Assembly (NCBI GenBank): GCA_965660945.1
Contig: CBFIBS010000010.1
Location: 1 to 64,000 of the forward strand
Source: UBA7985 sp002711265
GTDB lineage: Bacteria; Pseudomonadota; Alphaproteobacteria; UBA7985
DNA length: 64,000 nt
Direction of reading: 5' to 3'
This document shows positions 54,296-62,210 of the stretch, piece by piece. The notes beneath the pieces are model-generated. The model had not been told where the DNA came from and made no database searches. It saw only the letters and a program-made list of their open reading frames with translations. The translations under genes and the position numbers were made by a program. The stretch's first letter is position 1. Every line of letters begins with the position of its first letter.

Positions 54296-56254
54296 TCAGG
54301 CAGAGAGCGCCGAAATGGTGAGCACGGCTTCAGCCTCGTCCATGCCGAGCAGCTGCAACGCGCGGCAGGCGATGGTGTCGGGGTCCAGACCGGCTTCAGC
54401 CAGCTGGTCGGCCGGGCTCATGTGGTCGATGAAGCGGTCAGGCATGGTCAGGGTGCGGATCTTGAAACCCCGGTCGAGCGCGCCGCTGTCGGCGAGGTGG
54501 GTCAGAACAGCCGCGCCAAAGCCACCCGAGGCGCCTTCTTCGATGGTCAGCAGCGCGTCGTGGCTCTGCACGGTGCGGTCGATCAGGTCGCGATCCAGTG
54601 GCTTGGCAAAGCGGGCGTCGATCACGGTCGGGTTGAAGCCCCTCGCGGCAAGCTTGTCTGCGGCCTCGAGCGTATCGTTCAGGCGGGTGCCGTAAGAGAG
54701 CAGGGCGACAGTGCTGCCCTCGCGCACCACGCGGCCCTTGCCGATGGGCAGCGGCACGCCCTCGGCGGGCAGTTCCGTGCCGACGCCTTCACCGCGCGGG
54801 AAGCGGTAGACGAAGGGTCCGTCATCGTGGGCGGCGGCGGTCGCGGTCATGTGCACCAGTTCGGCTTCATCAGCCGGGGCCGCCACCACCAGCCCCGGGA
54901 CGGTCAGCAGGCTAGCGATATCGAAAGCGCCGTGGTGGGTCTGGCCGTCTGCGCCGACATATCCCGCCCGGTCGAGCACGAAGCGCACTGGCAGGTTCTG
55001 GATCGCCACGTCGTGGATGAGCTGGTCGTAGGCGCGCTGCATGAAGGTCGAGTAGATCGCCACGAACGGCTTCAGGCCCTCACAAGCCTGTCCGGCGGCG
55101 AAGGTCACGGCGTGCTGCTCGGCGATACCGACGTCGTGGGTACGCTCGGGGAAGCGCTCACCGAAGCGATCCAGCCCCGTGCCCGATGGCATGGCGGCGG
55201 TGATGGCGGTGATGCGCTCGTCCTTTTCCGCCTCGCGGATCAGAGCGTTGGCGAACACGCTGGTGTAGCTGGGCGCATTCGAGACGGGCTTGTTCTGCTT
55301 GCCGGACACCACGTCGAAGCGTGCGACGCCGTGGTATTTGTCGGCAGCCGCCTCGGCGGGGGCGTAGCCCTTGCCCTTCTGCGTTACCACGTGGACCAGG
55401 AAAGGCCCGCTGCCCTGCGCGTTGGCCTTGCGCACGTTTTCCAGCACGGGCAGCAGGTGGTCGAGGTTATGGCCGTCGATTGGGCCGATGTAGTAGAAGC
55501 CTAGCTCTTCGAACAGGGTGCCGCCAGTGGCGTAGGTCCGGGCGAAACCTTCCCAGCGCTTGGCGGCAGTCTGGATCGGGCGGGGGAACCACTCGGCGAT
55601 GTTTTTGGCGATGTCGCGCAGGCCCTGATAGGCGCGGCTGGTCGACAGACGGGAAAGGTAGGACGACATCGCGCCAACAGGCGGCGAGATGCTCATGTCG
55701 TTGTCATTGAGGATCACGGTTAGGCGCCCGCGTCCGACCGCAGCGTTGTTCATCGCCTCGTAGGCCATGCCCGCCGACATAGCGCCATCGCCGATCACAG
55801 CGATCACCTGCCCGTCTTCATCGTCGCGCTGGTTCATACCGTCGGCCATGCCCAGTGCGGCGGAGATCGAAGTCGATGAATGGGCGGTGCCGAAGGCGTC
55901 GTATTCGCTCTCCGATCGGCGCACGAAGCCCGAGAGCCCGTCTTTCTGGCGCAGGCTGCGGATACGGTCGCGGCGTTCGGTCAGGATTTTGTGCGGGTAG
56001 GACTGGTGCCCCACGTCCCAGATCAGCCGGTCGTCGGGGGTGTTGAAGATCCGGTGCAGCGCGACGGTCAGCTCGACCACGCCCAGACCGGCGCCCAGAT
56101 GCCCGCCCGTTCGGCTCACGGCGTCGATCAGCTCGGCACGCAGCTCCTCCACCACCGCCGGCAGCGCCTCGTCGGGCAGCGCACGCAGATCCTCGGGCCG
56201 CTGGATCTGGTCCAGCGTTGGGGTCTGGGGGCGGGTGGTATCAGGTACAGACAT
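54296..56254 (-). CDS. dxs: 1-deoxy-D-xylulose-5-phosphate synthase
   Basis: Dxs condenses pyruvate and glyceraldehyde-3-phosphate with thiamine diphosphate, the first step of the MEP isoprenoid pathway. Seen: DVGHQSYPHKILT, the ThDP motif GDGAMSAGMAYEAMNNA, YIGPIDGHNLDHLL, and the transketolase domain with HDVGIAEQHAVTFAAG; 652 residues. It follows ispA, which uses its products. Confidence 0.98.
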   Translation of the reverse strand: MSVPDTTRPQTPTLDQIQRPEDLRALPDEALPAVVEELRAELIDAVSRTGGHLGAGLGVVELTVALHRIFNTPDDRLIWDVGHQSYPHKILTERRDRIRSLRQKDGLSGFVRRSESEYDAFGTAHSSTSISAALGMADGMNQRDDEDGQVIAVIGDGAMSAGMAYEAMNNAAVGRGRLTVILNDNDMSISPPVGAMSSYLSRLSTSRAYQGLRDIAKNIAEWFPRPIQTAAKRWEGFARTYATGGTLFEELGFYYIGPIDGHNLDHLLPVLENVRKANAQGSGPFLVHVVTQKGKGYAPAEAAADKYHGVARFDVVSGKQNKPVSNAPSYTSVFANALIREAEKDERITAITAAMPSGTGLDRFGERFPERTHDVGIAEQHAVTFAAGQACEGLKPFVAIYSTFMQRAYDQLIHDVAIQNLPVRFVLDRAGYVGADGQTHHGAFDIASLLTVPGLVVAAPADEAELVHMTATAAAHDDGPFVYRFPRGEGVGTELPAEGVPLPIGKGRVVREGSTVALLSYGTRLNDTLEAADKLAARGFNPTVIDARFAKPLDRDLIDRTVQSHDALLTIEEGASGGFGAAVLTHLADSGALDRGFKIRTLTMPDRFIDHMSPADQLAEAGLDPDTIACRALQLLGMDEAEAVLTISALSA

Positions 56255-56324
56255 ACTCGAACTCGTTGCGGAACCGGGAACAGGCCGGGGCTGCCCAAAA
56301 GACAGCTTGGGACCGGAATCGGAC

Positions 56325-57212
56325 TCAATGGTGGCGGGTTAGCACAAATTCCGCCAGAGAAGACAGGAATGCCAGTGCCGCACCATTGTCATTGATATGA
56401 CCATCGAGGCCGGAAAGGGCAGCCCGCGCTGCGGAAATTTCCTGTGCAGCCCGTGCACGGGCCGCGTCAACACCCAGCAGGGTGACGAAGGTCGCCTTAC
56501 CAGCCAGCGCATCGGCACCCACGGGCTTGCCCAGCGTCTCTGGATCCGAGACCGCATCGAGCAGATCATCCGTAATCTGGAAGGCCAACCCGAGATGGTG
56601 GCCGTAGTCGCCCAGCGCCTGCGCGGCGGCCTCTGACCCCATGAGCAGTGCAGGCGCTTCGCAGGCAAAACGGATGATTGCGCCGGTTTTCTGTGCCTGC
56701 AGCCGCTCCAGTGCGGGCAGGTCGAGGCTGACCGCGTCACTTTCGCTGAGCAGGTCCAGCATCTGCCCCCGGACCATCTGCGCCGCTGCCCCGGAGAGGG
56801 CGCGCAGAGCCGTCGGCTCGTCAGCAAGGTGCCCGAGCGCGTAGGTCAGCAACTGGTCACCGGCGAGAATCGCGGTGGCTTCATCAAACTGCCGGTGCAC
56901 GGAAGGTTGACCGCGCCGGGTTTCGGCGTCGTCCATGGCGGGCAGGTCATCGTGCACGAGGCTGTAGGCGTGGAGGGTCTCGACGGCGATGGCGAGGCGT
57001 TCGGCCCGCGCAGCCTCAAGCCCGCAGACCTCGCCCGCTGCCAGCGCCAGCATGGCTCGTAGGCGCTTACCGCCGCCGAGCAGGGCGTAGGCGGCTGCGT
57101 CTTCCACCCGGGTTTCAGGCGCTTCTGCCCCCGCCCGCCAACCGGCAAGCGCAGCGTCCAGACCGGTTTCGATGCGGTCGAGGTAGAGACGGCGCCGGGC
57201 CTCGAAGTCCAT
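56325..57212 (-). CDS. ispA: polyprenyl (farnesyl/geranylgeranyl) diphosphate synthase
   Basis: A 295-residue all-alpha prenyltransferase with the first Asp-rich motif DDLPAMDDAETRRG (about residue 93) and the second QITDDLLD. It joins IPP to allylic diphosphates; chain length is set by residues before the first motif and I call C15/C20 tentatively. It lies between xseB (six-base gap) and dxs (70-base gap), the usual proteobacterial order. Confidence 0.95.
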   Translation of the reverse strand: MDFEARRRLYLDRIETGLDAALAGWRAGAEAPETRVEDAAAYALLGGGKRLRAMLALAAGEVCGLEAARAERLAIAVETLHAYSLVHDDLPAMDDAETRRGQPSVHRQFDEATAILAGDQLLTYALGHLADEPTALRALSGAAAQMVRGQMLDLLSESDAVSLDLPALERLQAQKTGAIIRFACEAPALLMGSEAAAQALGDYGHHLGLAFQITDDLLDAVSDPETLGKPVGADALAGKATFVTLLGVDAARARAAQEISAARAALSGLDGHINDNGAALAFLSSLAEFVLTRHH

Positions 57213-57218
57213 GGCGCG

Positions 57219-57467
57219 TCAGGCGTCGAAGGGTTCGCTGGTCGGCGTTCCGTCGGCTTTGACCCGGATCTGCTCGATCTTCATGTGGGCCTCGCGCAGC
57301 TTGGCGTCGCAGTGCATGCGCAGCAGCGAGCCGCGTTCATAAGCCTTGATGCTCTGGTCGAGGGAGCCGTCGCCGCGCTCCAGCCCGTCGACGATGCCGC
57401 GCAGCTCTTCAAGTGCCTGCTCAAAGCTCATGGCTTTGATATTGTCGGGCAGTTCGGTCTCAGTCAT
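57219..57467 (-). CDS. xseB: exodeoxyribonuclease VII small subunit
   Basis: The 82-residue XseB shows MSFEQALEELRGIVDGLERG and LDQSIKAYERGSLLRMHCDAKL, the family core. It joins XseA to degrade single-stranded DNA. It sits between the deacetylase gene (three-base gap) and ispA. Confidence 0.96.
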   Translation of the reverse strand: MTETELPDNIKAMSFEQALEELRGIVDGLERGDGSLDQSIKAYERGSLLRMHCDAKLREAHMKIEQIRVKADGTPTSEPFDA

Positions 57468-57470
57468 GGC

Positions 57471-58442
57471 TCAGACTCCTTCAAACAAAGCAGTAGCGTG
57501 GGCTGTCACACTCCGCGACAGCGCAGGCAGGTCGTAACCGCCTTCGAGCACGGACACAACCCGGCCGCTGCAGTGGGCCTGCGCCAGCGTCACGATCCGG
57601 GCGGTGAGGTCGGCGAACCCCTCTTCGTCGACCTTCAGCTGGGCCAGCGGGTCGTCGGCGTGGGCGTCGAAGCCCGCCGATATCACGATCAGGTCGGGCT
57701 GGAGCTGGTCGACCCGGTCAAGCGCGGGCTGCCAGGCCTGGATGAAGGCGGCGCTGCCGGTGCCGGGGTCGATGGGGATGTTGATGACATTGTCGTGGGC
57801 GCCGCGTTCTTCGACCGTGCCGGTGCCCGGCCACAGCGGCATCTGCTGGCTGGTGACCACGAGGCAGTCCGGATTGTCCCACAGCAGCGCCTGTGTGCCG
57901 TTGCCGTGATGAACGTCAAAATCGAGCACGGCGACCTTCGATGCGCCCAGCTCCAGCGCGCGTTCTGCTGCCAGCGCCACATTGCCGAAGAAGCAGAAGC
58001 CCATGGCCTTGTTGGTCTCGGCGTGGTGACCGGGCGGCCGGGCGGCGACAAACACACGGTTTGCGGCGCCGTTCATTACCCGCTCGGCGGCCTCTATCGC
58101 GCCGCCAGCGGCGAGCAGGGCCGCACGGGGCGACCCCGCCGTGCGCGCGGTATCGGCGTCGAACCAGTCGATTTCGCCCTCGGCCACGGGCCGGAGCATG
58201 GCGTCGACATAGACGCTGCCGTGCAGGGTCTTGAGCCGCTCCCGGTCGGCCTCAACCGCATCTCTGCGCTCGATCGCGGCCAGAGCCGGGCTTGCGCTCA
58301 GTCCGTCGAGCACGGCCCGCAGCCGCGGCGGCTGTTCCGGGTGGGTGTAGCCACCCGGTGGGGCCGTGTCATTGGCGGCCTCGCGCGGGCGCTTGTCACC
58401 GTGGTACCGGCAGTCATCGTGGGTGAAGATCAGGTTGGTCAT
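57471..58442 (-). CDS. histone-deacetylase-family amidohydrolase
   Basis: A 323-residue zinc hydrolase of the HDAC/AcuC/APAH superfamily. Seen: RPPGHHAETNKAMGFCFFGN (general base His pair), VLDFDVHHGNGTQALLWD and SAGFDAHADDPLAQL (zinc ligands). It probably removes acetyl groups from a small amine or protein lysine; the substrate is unknown. Its place upstream of xseB-ispA-dxs is conserved in alphaproteobacteria. The ATG at 58442 is preceded by a GA-repeat that includes the ribosome site. Confidence 0.94.
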   Translation of the reverse strand: MTNLIFTHDDCRYHGDKRPREAANDTAPPGGYTHPEQPPRLRAVLDGLSASPALAAIERRDAVEADRERLKTLHGSVYVDAMLRPVAEGEIDWFDADTARTAGSPRAALLAAGGAIEAAERVMNGAANRVFVAARPPGHHAETNKAMGFCFFGNVALAAERALELGASKVAVLDFDVHHGNGTQALLWDNPDCLVVTSQQMPLWPGTGTVEERGAHDNVINIPIDPGTGSAAFIQAWQPALDRVDQLQPDLIVISAGFDAHADDPLAQLKVDEEGFADLTARIVTLAQAHCSGRVVSVLEGGYDLPALSRSVTAHATALFEGV

Positions 58443-58451
58443 GCCGGTTGG

Positions 58452-58465
58452 CTCTCTCTCTCTCT
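58452..58465 (-). repeat. (GA)7 dinucleotide tract at the deacetylase ribosome site
   Basis: Seven CT units on the forward strand read as GAGAGAG.. on the coding strand, nine bases before the ATG at 58442. The tract supplies the Shine-Dalgarno sequence, so length change by slippage could alter translation efficiency. Confidence 0.6.
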
Positions 58466-58492
58466 TTGACAAACAAAACAGCTTATCTGGCT

Positions 58493-58747
58493 TCAGGGCT
58501 TGTGCACCCGCAGCGTCAGCCGGTGCCCGCCCGGCTCGGCGACCTGCGACAGCAATTCGTGACCGACGGTATCACAGAGCGCGCGGAAGTCTGCCGGCGC
58601 TTTGGGGTCGGTGACGCGCACGCTGACTTCGGCGCCGTCATCGTAGTCGCGCAGCGCCTTGCGTGCCTTCAGCACCGGCAACGGGCATTTCAGCCCGGAA
58701 AGGTCCAGATCAACGCCCGGCGCTTCCGTGGCTTTCTCGGTGTTCAA
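58493..58747 (-). CDS. tusA: TusA/SirA-family sulfur carrier protein
   Basis: An 84-residue protein with the diagnostic LSGLKCPLPVLKARKAL (CPxP with the persulfide Cys). Family members carry sulfur for tRNA 2-thiolation or other sulfur transfers. It is divergent from the ArsR gene, with 123 bases between them, and only 20 bases precede the upstream end of the deacetylase frame. Confidence 0.94.
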   Translation of the reverse strand: MNTEKATEAPGVDLDLSGLKCPLPVLKARKALRDYDDGAEVSVRVTDPKAPADFRALCDTVGHELLSQVAEPGGHRLTLRVHKP

Positions 58748-58870
58748 TTCTCATCCTCCCGGGCCTGAGATGCGACAAAATGATATGTCTGGAGCCATGG
58801 TTTCGGCAGATATACCAAGAATATAAGGCCCAGCCGTTGACTTTAGAAAGCAGCGAGAAACATCCCTACT

Positions 58871-59257
58871 ATGGAATCGCACAACGATACCCCGGCGGGC
58901 AACGGTGGGGCCGACTTCGATCTGTCGTCGGCCAGCCGTCTGCTACGCTCCATGTCCAACGACCGCAGGCTCCGCATCCTGATGCTGCTGCGTTCGCGGG
59001 AAATGGCCGTGGGCGAAATCGCCAAGCAGGTCAACCTGAGCCAGTCGGCCCTGTCGCAGCACCTCGGGATTCTCCGCTCTGACGGCCTCGTCAACACCCG
59101 CCGGCAGGCGCAGTCGATCTTCTACAGCCTCGCCTCGGACAAGGCCCTGACGCTGCTGGAAAGCGTCGAACAGCTGTTTTCGCTGTCAGCGACGGGTTTC
59201 AACCGCGACAACGTCGAGCACGTCGATTTCCGCCAGCAGTCTCGCTCTCAGACATAA
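58871..59257 (+). CDS. ArsR-family winged-helix regulator
   Basis: A 128-residue regulator with the ArsR HTH (ASRLLRSMSNDRRLRILMLL, AKQVNLSQSALSQHLGILRS, YSLASDKALTLLESVE). It contains no cysteine at all, so it cannot use the dithiol (SqrR/BigR) or Cys metal sites of its relatives; a non-thiol ligand or non-inducible role must be considered. The divergent promoter region holds several ATAT-type motifs (GATATGTCT, AGATATACC, GAATATAAGG) that could be operators. Confidence 0.92.
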   Translation: MESHNDTPAGNGGADFDLSSASRLLRSMSNDRRLRILMLLRSREMAVGEIAKQVNLSQSALSQHLGILRSDGLVNTRRQAQSIFYSLASDKALTLLESVEQLFSLSATGFNRDNVEHVDFRQQSRSQT

Positions 59258-59438
59258 GCCAGCCTTCATCGGAGCCTCCGCCGCTGCACGCGGGCCGCTG
59301 AACCCGGCGGACAAACCGCGCGCATGTGCAATCGCCTGACTGGCTCGGGCTGACCTTCGGCCGCGCCCTTGGTCTCGCCCTTGCCCTTGCCCATGCCTTC
59401 GCTATCGCGGTTAAGCGACAGCCTTGTTAAAGAGTGGC

Positions 59439-60215
59439 ATGTTTGATCTTTCCCTTTCTGATGATGGCCACCTTGCGCGCCTGACGCTGCGCGCGCCCGA
59501 GCGGCTGAACGCGCTCCGGCGGGACGACTGGCGGGCGCTGGCCGACTTGCTGAACCAGCGCGTCAGTCCGCTGCCCGGTTTGCGGGCGCTGCTGATCTGC
59601 GGCGAAGGGCCTCGCGCCTTCTGCGCCGGGGGTGACATCAAGGAGTTTGCCGATATCCGGTTGGGCGCGGATGCGGCTCAGGCCTACAATCACGATGTGG
59701 ATCAGGCCCTCCGGGCTCTGGCGGCGGTGCCGGTGCCGACCCTCGTCCGTATTCATGCGAACTGCTTCGGCGGCGGGCTGATGCTCGCGCTGGCCTGTGA
59801 TCTTAGATACGCGGCGGTCGACGCCGGGTTCTGCGCGCCGCCGGCCAAGATGGGCTTTACCTACAACATGGTTGCGCTTGAGCGCCTCGAAGCGCTGGTC
59901 GGGCCTGGGGCTTGCCGCGATCTGCTATTCACCGCGCGGACCCTCGACGCGGCCGAAGCCCTGTCCATCGGGCTGGTCAACGACGTCAGCCCGGATGTGG
60001 CGGCGCTCGACGCGCTGCTCGATGCGCGGCTGGCGCAGATCCTCGCCCTCGCGCCGCTGTCCCACCGGGCGCACAAACGGCTTTTTGATGAAAGACCTGA
60101 GCCGGACTCTCTGGCGGAGCGGCACCTGACTGACCATCTCTATGACAGCGAAGACTATCGGCAGGCCGTCGATGCTTTCATCCGTCGAAACAAGCCCGAA
60201 TTCAAAGGTCAGTAA
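59439..60215 (+). CDS. enoyl-CoA hydratase/isomerase family protein
   Basis: A 258-residue crotonase-fold protein with the oxyanion segment CAGGDIKEFADI and HANCFGGGLMLALACDLRYA. The exact reaction is unclear: the second catalytic Glu region (FGLPEVxLGLxPG in hydratases) reads AKMGFTYNMVALERL here, which suggests a non-standard member. The ATG at 59439 has AAAGAG upstream; a TTG at 59424 is in frame. The 181-base gap before it holds only short CTTGCC repeats. It precedes sppA by four bases. Confidence 0.88.
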   Translation: MFDLSLSDDGHLARLTLRAPERLNALRRDDWRALADLLNQRVSPLPGLRALLICGEGPRAFCAGGDIKEFADIRLGADAAQAYNHDVDQALRALAAVPVPTLVRIHANCFGGGLMLALACDLRYAAVDAGFCAPPAKMGFTYNMVALERLEALVGPGACRDLLFTARTLDAAEALSIGLVNDVSPDVAALDALLDARLAQILALAPLSHRAHKRLFDERPEPDSLAERHLTDHLYDSEDYRQAVDAFIRRNKPEFKGQ

Positions 60216-60219
60216 CCCG

Positions 60220-61101
60220 ATGCTCAGCAAAATCCCCGTCCTTGGCCGCCTGTTCCGGGGTGGCGCCGCCGCTTCCGGCCCGGTCCATGTCCTGCGTCTG
60301 CATGGGGTCATCAGCCCGTCCCGCAGCAACGGACCGTTGGGCGGCAGTGGCCCGGTGCTCAATCTCGAAGGCCTCGCCGCCGATATTGAAAAGGCCTTCA
60401 AGCCCAAGGATGTTGCCGCCGTCGCCCTGCTGATCAACTCGCCGGGCGGCAGCCCGGTGCAGTCAAACCTGATCGCCGCCCGCATCCGCCAGCTGGCCGA
60501 CGAAAAACAGGTGCCCGTGCTGGCCTTCACCGAAGACGTGGCCGCCAGCGGCGGTTACTGGCTGGCTTGCGCCGCCGATGAGATTTTTGCTGATCCGGCG
60601 TCGATTGTCGGCTCGATCGGGGTGATCAGCGGTGGTTTCGGCTTCACCGGCCTGATGGAGAAGCTCGGCGTCGACCGGCGGCTCTATACGGCGGGTGAGA
60701 ACAAGTCCCGGCTTGACCCCTTCAGCGAGGAACGCCCCGCTGACGTCGAATGGATCAAGGACCTGCAGCTGGATCTGCATGAAATCTTCCGCCGCTACGT
60801 CGAAACCCGCCGCTCGGGGCGGTTCACGGTCGACGACCCGCGCGCGCTGATGAACGGGGACGTATTCCTCGGCGACAAGGCGCTCGAAGTCGGGCTGGTT
60901 GACGGTCTGGGCGACATGCGCTCGACCCTGCGCGCACGCTTCGGCGACAAGGTTCGCATCAAGCTGATCAACAAGCCCAAGCGCGGCCTGCCGCTGCTGG
61001 GCCTGCTCGGCTCGGGTGGTGGAGGTGCAGGCAGCGACCCGCTGAGCACCGCCGTCACGGCGCTCGAACACCGGGCGCTCTGGGGCCGATACGGGCTCTA
61101 G
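60220..61101 (+). CDS. sppA: signal peptide peptidase SppA-like S49 protease
   Basis: A 293-residue single-domain S49 protease, the short 36-kDa type. Catalytic Ser is in EDVAASGGYWLACA and the Lys in AGENKSRLDPFS. The N-terminus has only a weak hydrophobic patch (KIPVLGRLFRGG), so membrane anchoring is uncertain. The ATG at 60220 lies four bases after the hydratase stop. Confidence 0.93.
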   Translation: MLSKIPVLGRLFRGGAAASGPVHVLRLHGVISPSRSNGPLGGSGPVLNLEGLAADIEKAFKPKDVAAVALLINSPGGSPVQSNLIAARIRQLADEKQVPVLAFTEDVAASGGYWLACAADEIFADPASIVGSIGVISGGFGFTGLMEKLGVDRRLYTAGENKSRLDPFSEERPADVEWIKDLQLDLHEIFRRYVETRRSGRFTVDDPRALMNGDVFLGDKALEVGLVDGLGDMRSTLRARFGDKVRIKLINKPKRGLPLLGLLGSGGGGAGSDPLSTAVTALEHRALWGRYGL

Positions 61102-61269
61102 ATTGCCTGGTGGGCCGGATCTGAGAGCCGTTTGCACGGGCGTTTGCCCGGGCAAGGGTTGCAGCCGGGGCGGGGGCGGTCCCTGAGATCGCGGCTGTAT
61201 CCCGCGCTGGCTTGGGGTTAGTCTCCGCGCTGAACGTGACCCGTGACCAGCCCGCGAGAGCCAGACGCC
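61102..61269. other. intergenic region before glyQ with palindrome
   Basis: The perfect palindrome TTGCCCGGGCAA lies at 61144-61155. GC-rich inverted segments around it could fold. There is no T-run for a terminator. The glyQ promoter is expected here, but I cannot mark it. Confidence 0.3.
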
Positions 61270-62208
61270 GTGACCTTCCAGAAACAACAGGCCGACAAGG
61301 CCACCTGTTTTCAACGCCTTGTGCTGAACCTGCAGACCTACTGGGCCGAGCAGGGCTGCGTGGTGCTGCAGCCCTACGACATGGAAGTCGGCGCGGGGAC
61401 CTTCCACCCGGCGACGACGCTGCGTTCGATCGGCGATACCATCTGGAATGCTGCCTACGTCCAGCCTTCGCGCCGCCCTACCGATGGTCGCTACGGGGCC
61501 AACCCCAACCGGCTGCAGCACTACTATCAGTTTCAGGTTCTGATGAAGCCGAGCCCGATCGATGCACAGGCGCTGTATCTGGGGTCGCTGGAGGTGCTGG
61601 GCATCGACCTGCAGAAGCACGACGTGCGCTTTGTCGAGGATGACTGGGAAAGCCCGACTCTCGGCGCCTGGGGCCTGGGCTGGGAAATCTGGTGTGACGG
61701 CATGGAAGTGAGCCAGTTCACCTACTTCCAGCAGGTCGGCGGCATCGACTGTCACCCGGTCCCGCTGGAGCTGACCTACGGGCTCGAACGCCTGATCATT
61801 TACGTGCAAGGCGTCGACAACGTCTACGAACTGGATTGGGACGGCATCCCGACCGAGGAGGGCGGCAAGTGCTACGGTGACGTCTTCCTGCAGGCCGAGC
61901 AGGAGTTCTCCGCCTACAACTTCGAGCACGCCGACACCGAAGCCCTGTTCCAGCACTTCAAGGACGCCGAAGCCATGTCCCGGCACCTGCTGGCGCAGGA
62001 CCCGCCGCTGTCGCTGCCGGCCTATGACCAGACCATGAAGGCCTCGCACCTGTTCAACCTGCTCGACGCGCGCGGGGTGATCTCGGTGACAGAACGACAG
62101 GCCTATATCGGCCGGGTGCGGGCGCTGGCGCGCGGTTGCGCCGAGGCCTGGGCGGACAGCCCCGGTGGGCGGGGTGTCCAACCCGCGCCGATGTCGGTGG
62201 AGGCCTGA
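61270..62208 (+). CDS. glyQ: glycine--tRNA ligase alpha subunit
   Basis: GlyQ is the catalytic part of the tetrameric alpha2-beta2 glycyl-tRNA synthetase. Class II motifs: WAEQGCVVLQPYDMEVGAGT, YVQPSRRPTDGRYGANPNRL and GLERLIIYVQGVDNVYEL; about 312 residues. The GTG at 61270 has GAGAG nine bases upstream and matches the family start; a GTG at 61243 would add nine residues. glyS begins two bases after its stop. Confidence 0.97.
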   Translation: MTFQKQQADKATCFQRLVLNLQTYWAEQGCVVLQPYDMEVGAGTFHPATTLRSIGDTIWNAAYVQPSRRPTDGRYGANPNRLQHYYQFQVLMKPSPIDAQALYLGSLEVLGIDLQKHDVRFVEDDWESPTLGAWGLGWEIWCDGMEVSQFTYFQQVGGIDCHPVPLELTYGLERLIIYVQGVDNVYELDWDGIPTEEGGKCYGDVFLQAEQEFSAYNFEHADTEALFQHFKDAEAMSRHLLAQDPPLSLPAYDQTMKASHLFNLLDARGVISVTERQAYIGRVRALARGCAEAWADSPGGRGVQPAPMSVEA

Positions 62209-62210
62209 TC

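Noticed and set aside
57471..58442. Naming the deacetylase acuC or hdaH
   Set aside because: Zinc-site motifs show the superfamily only; the substrate-specific residues cannot be judged without comparison.
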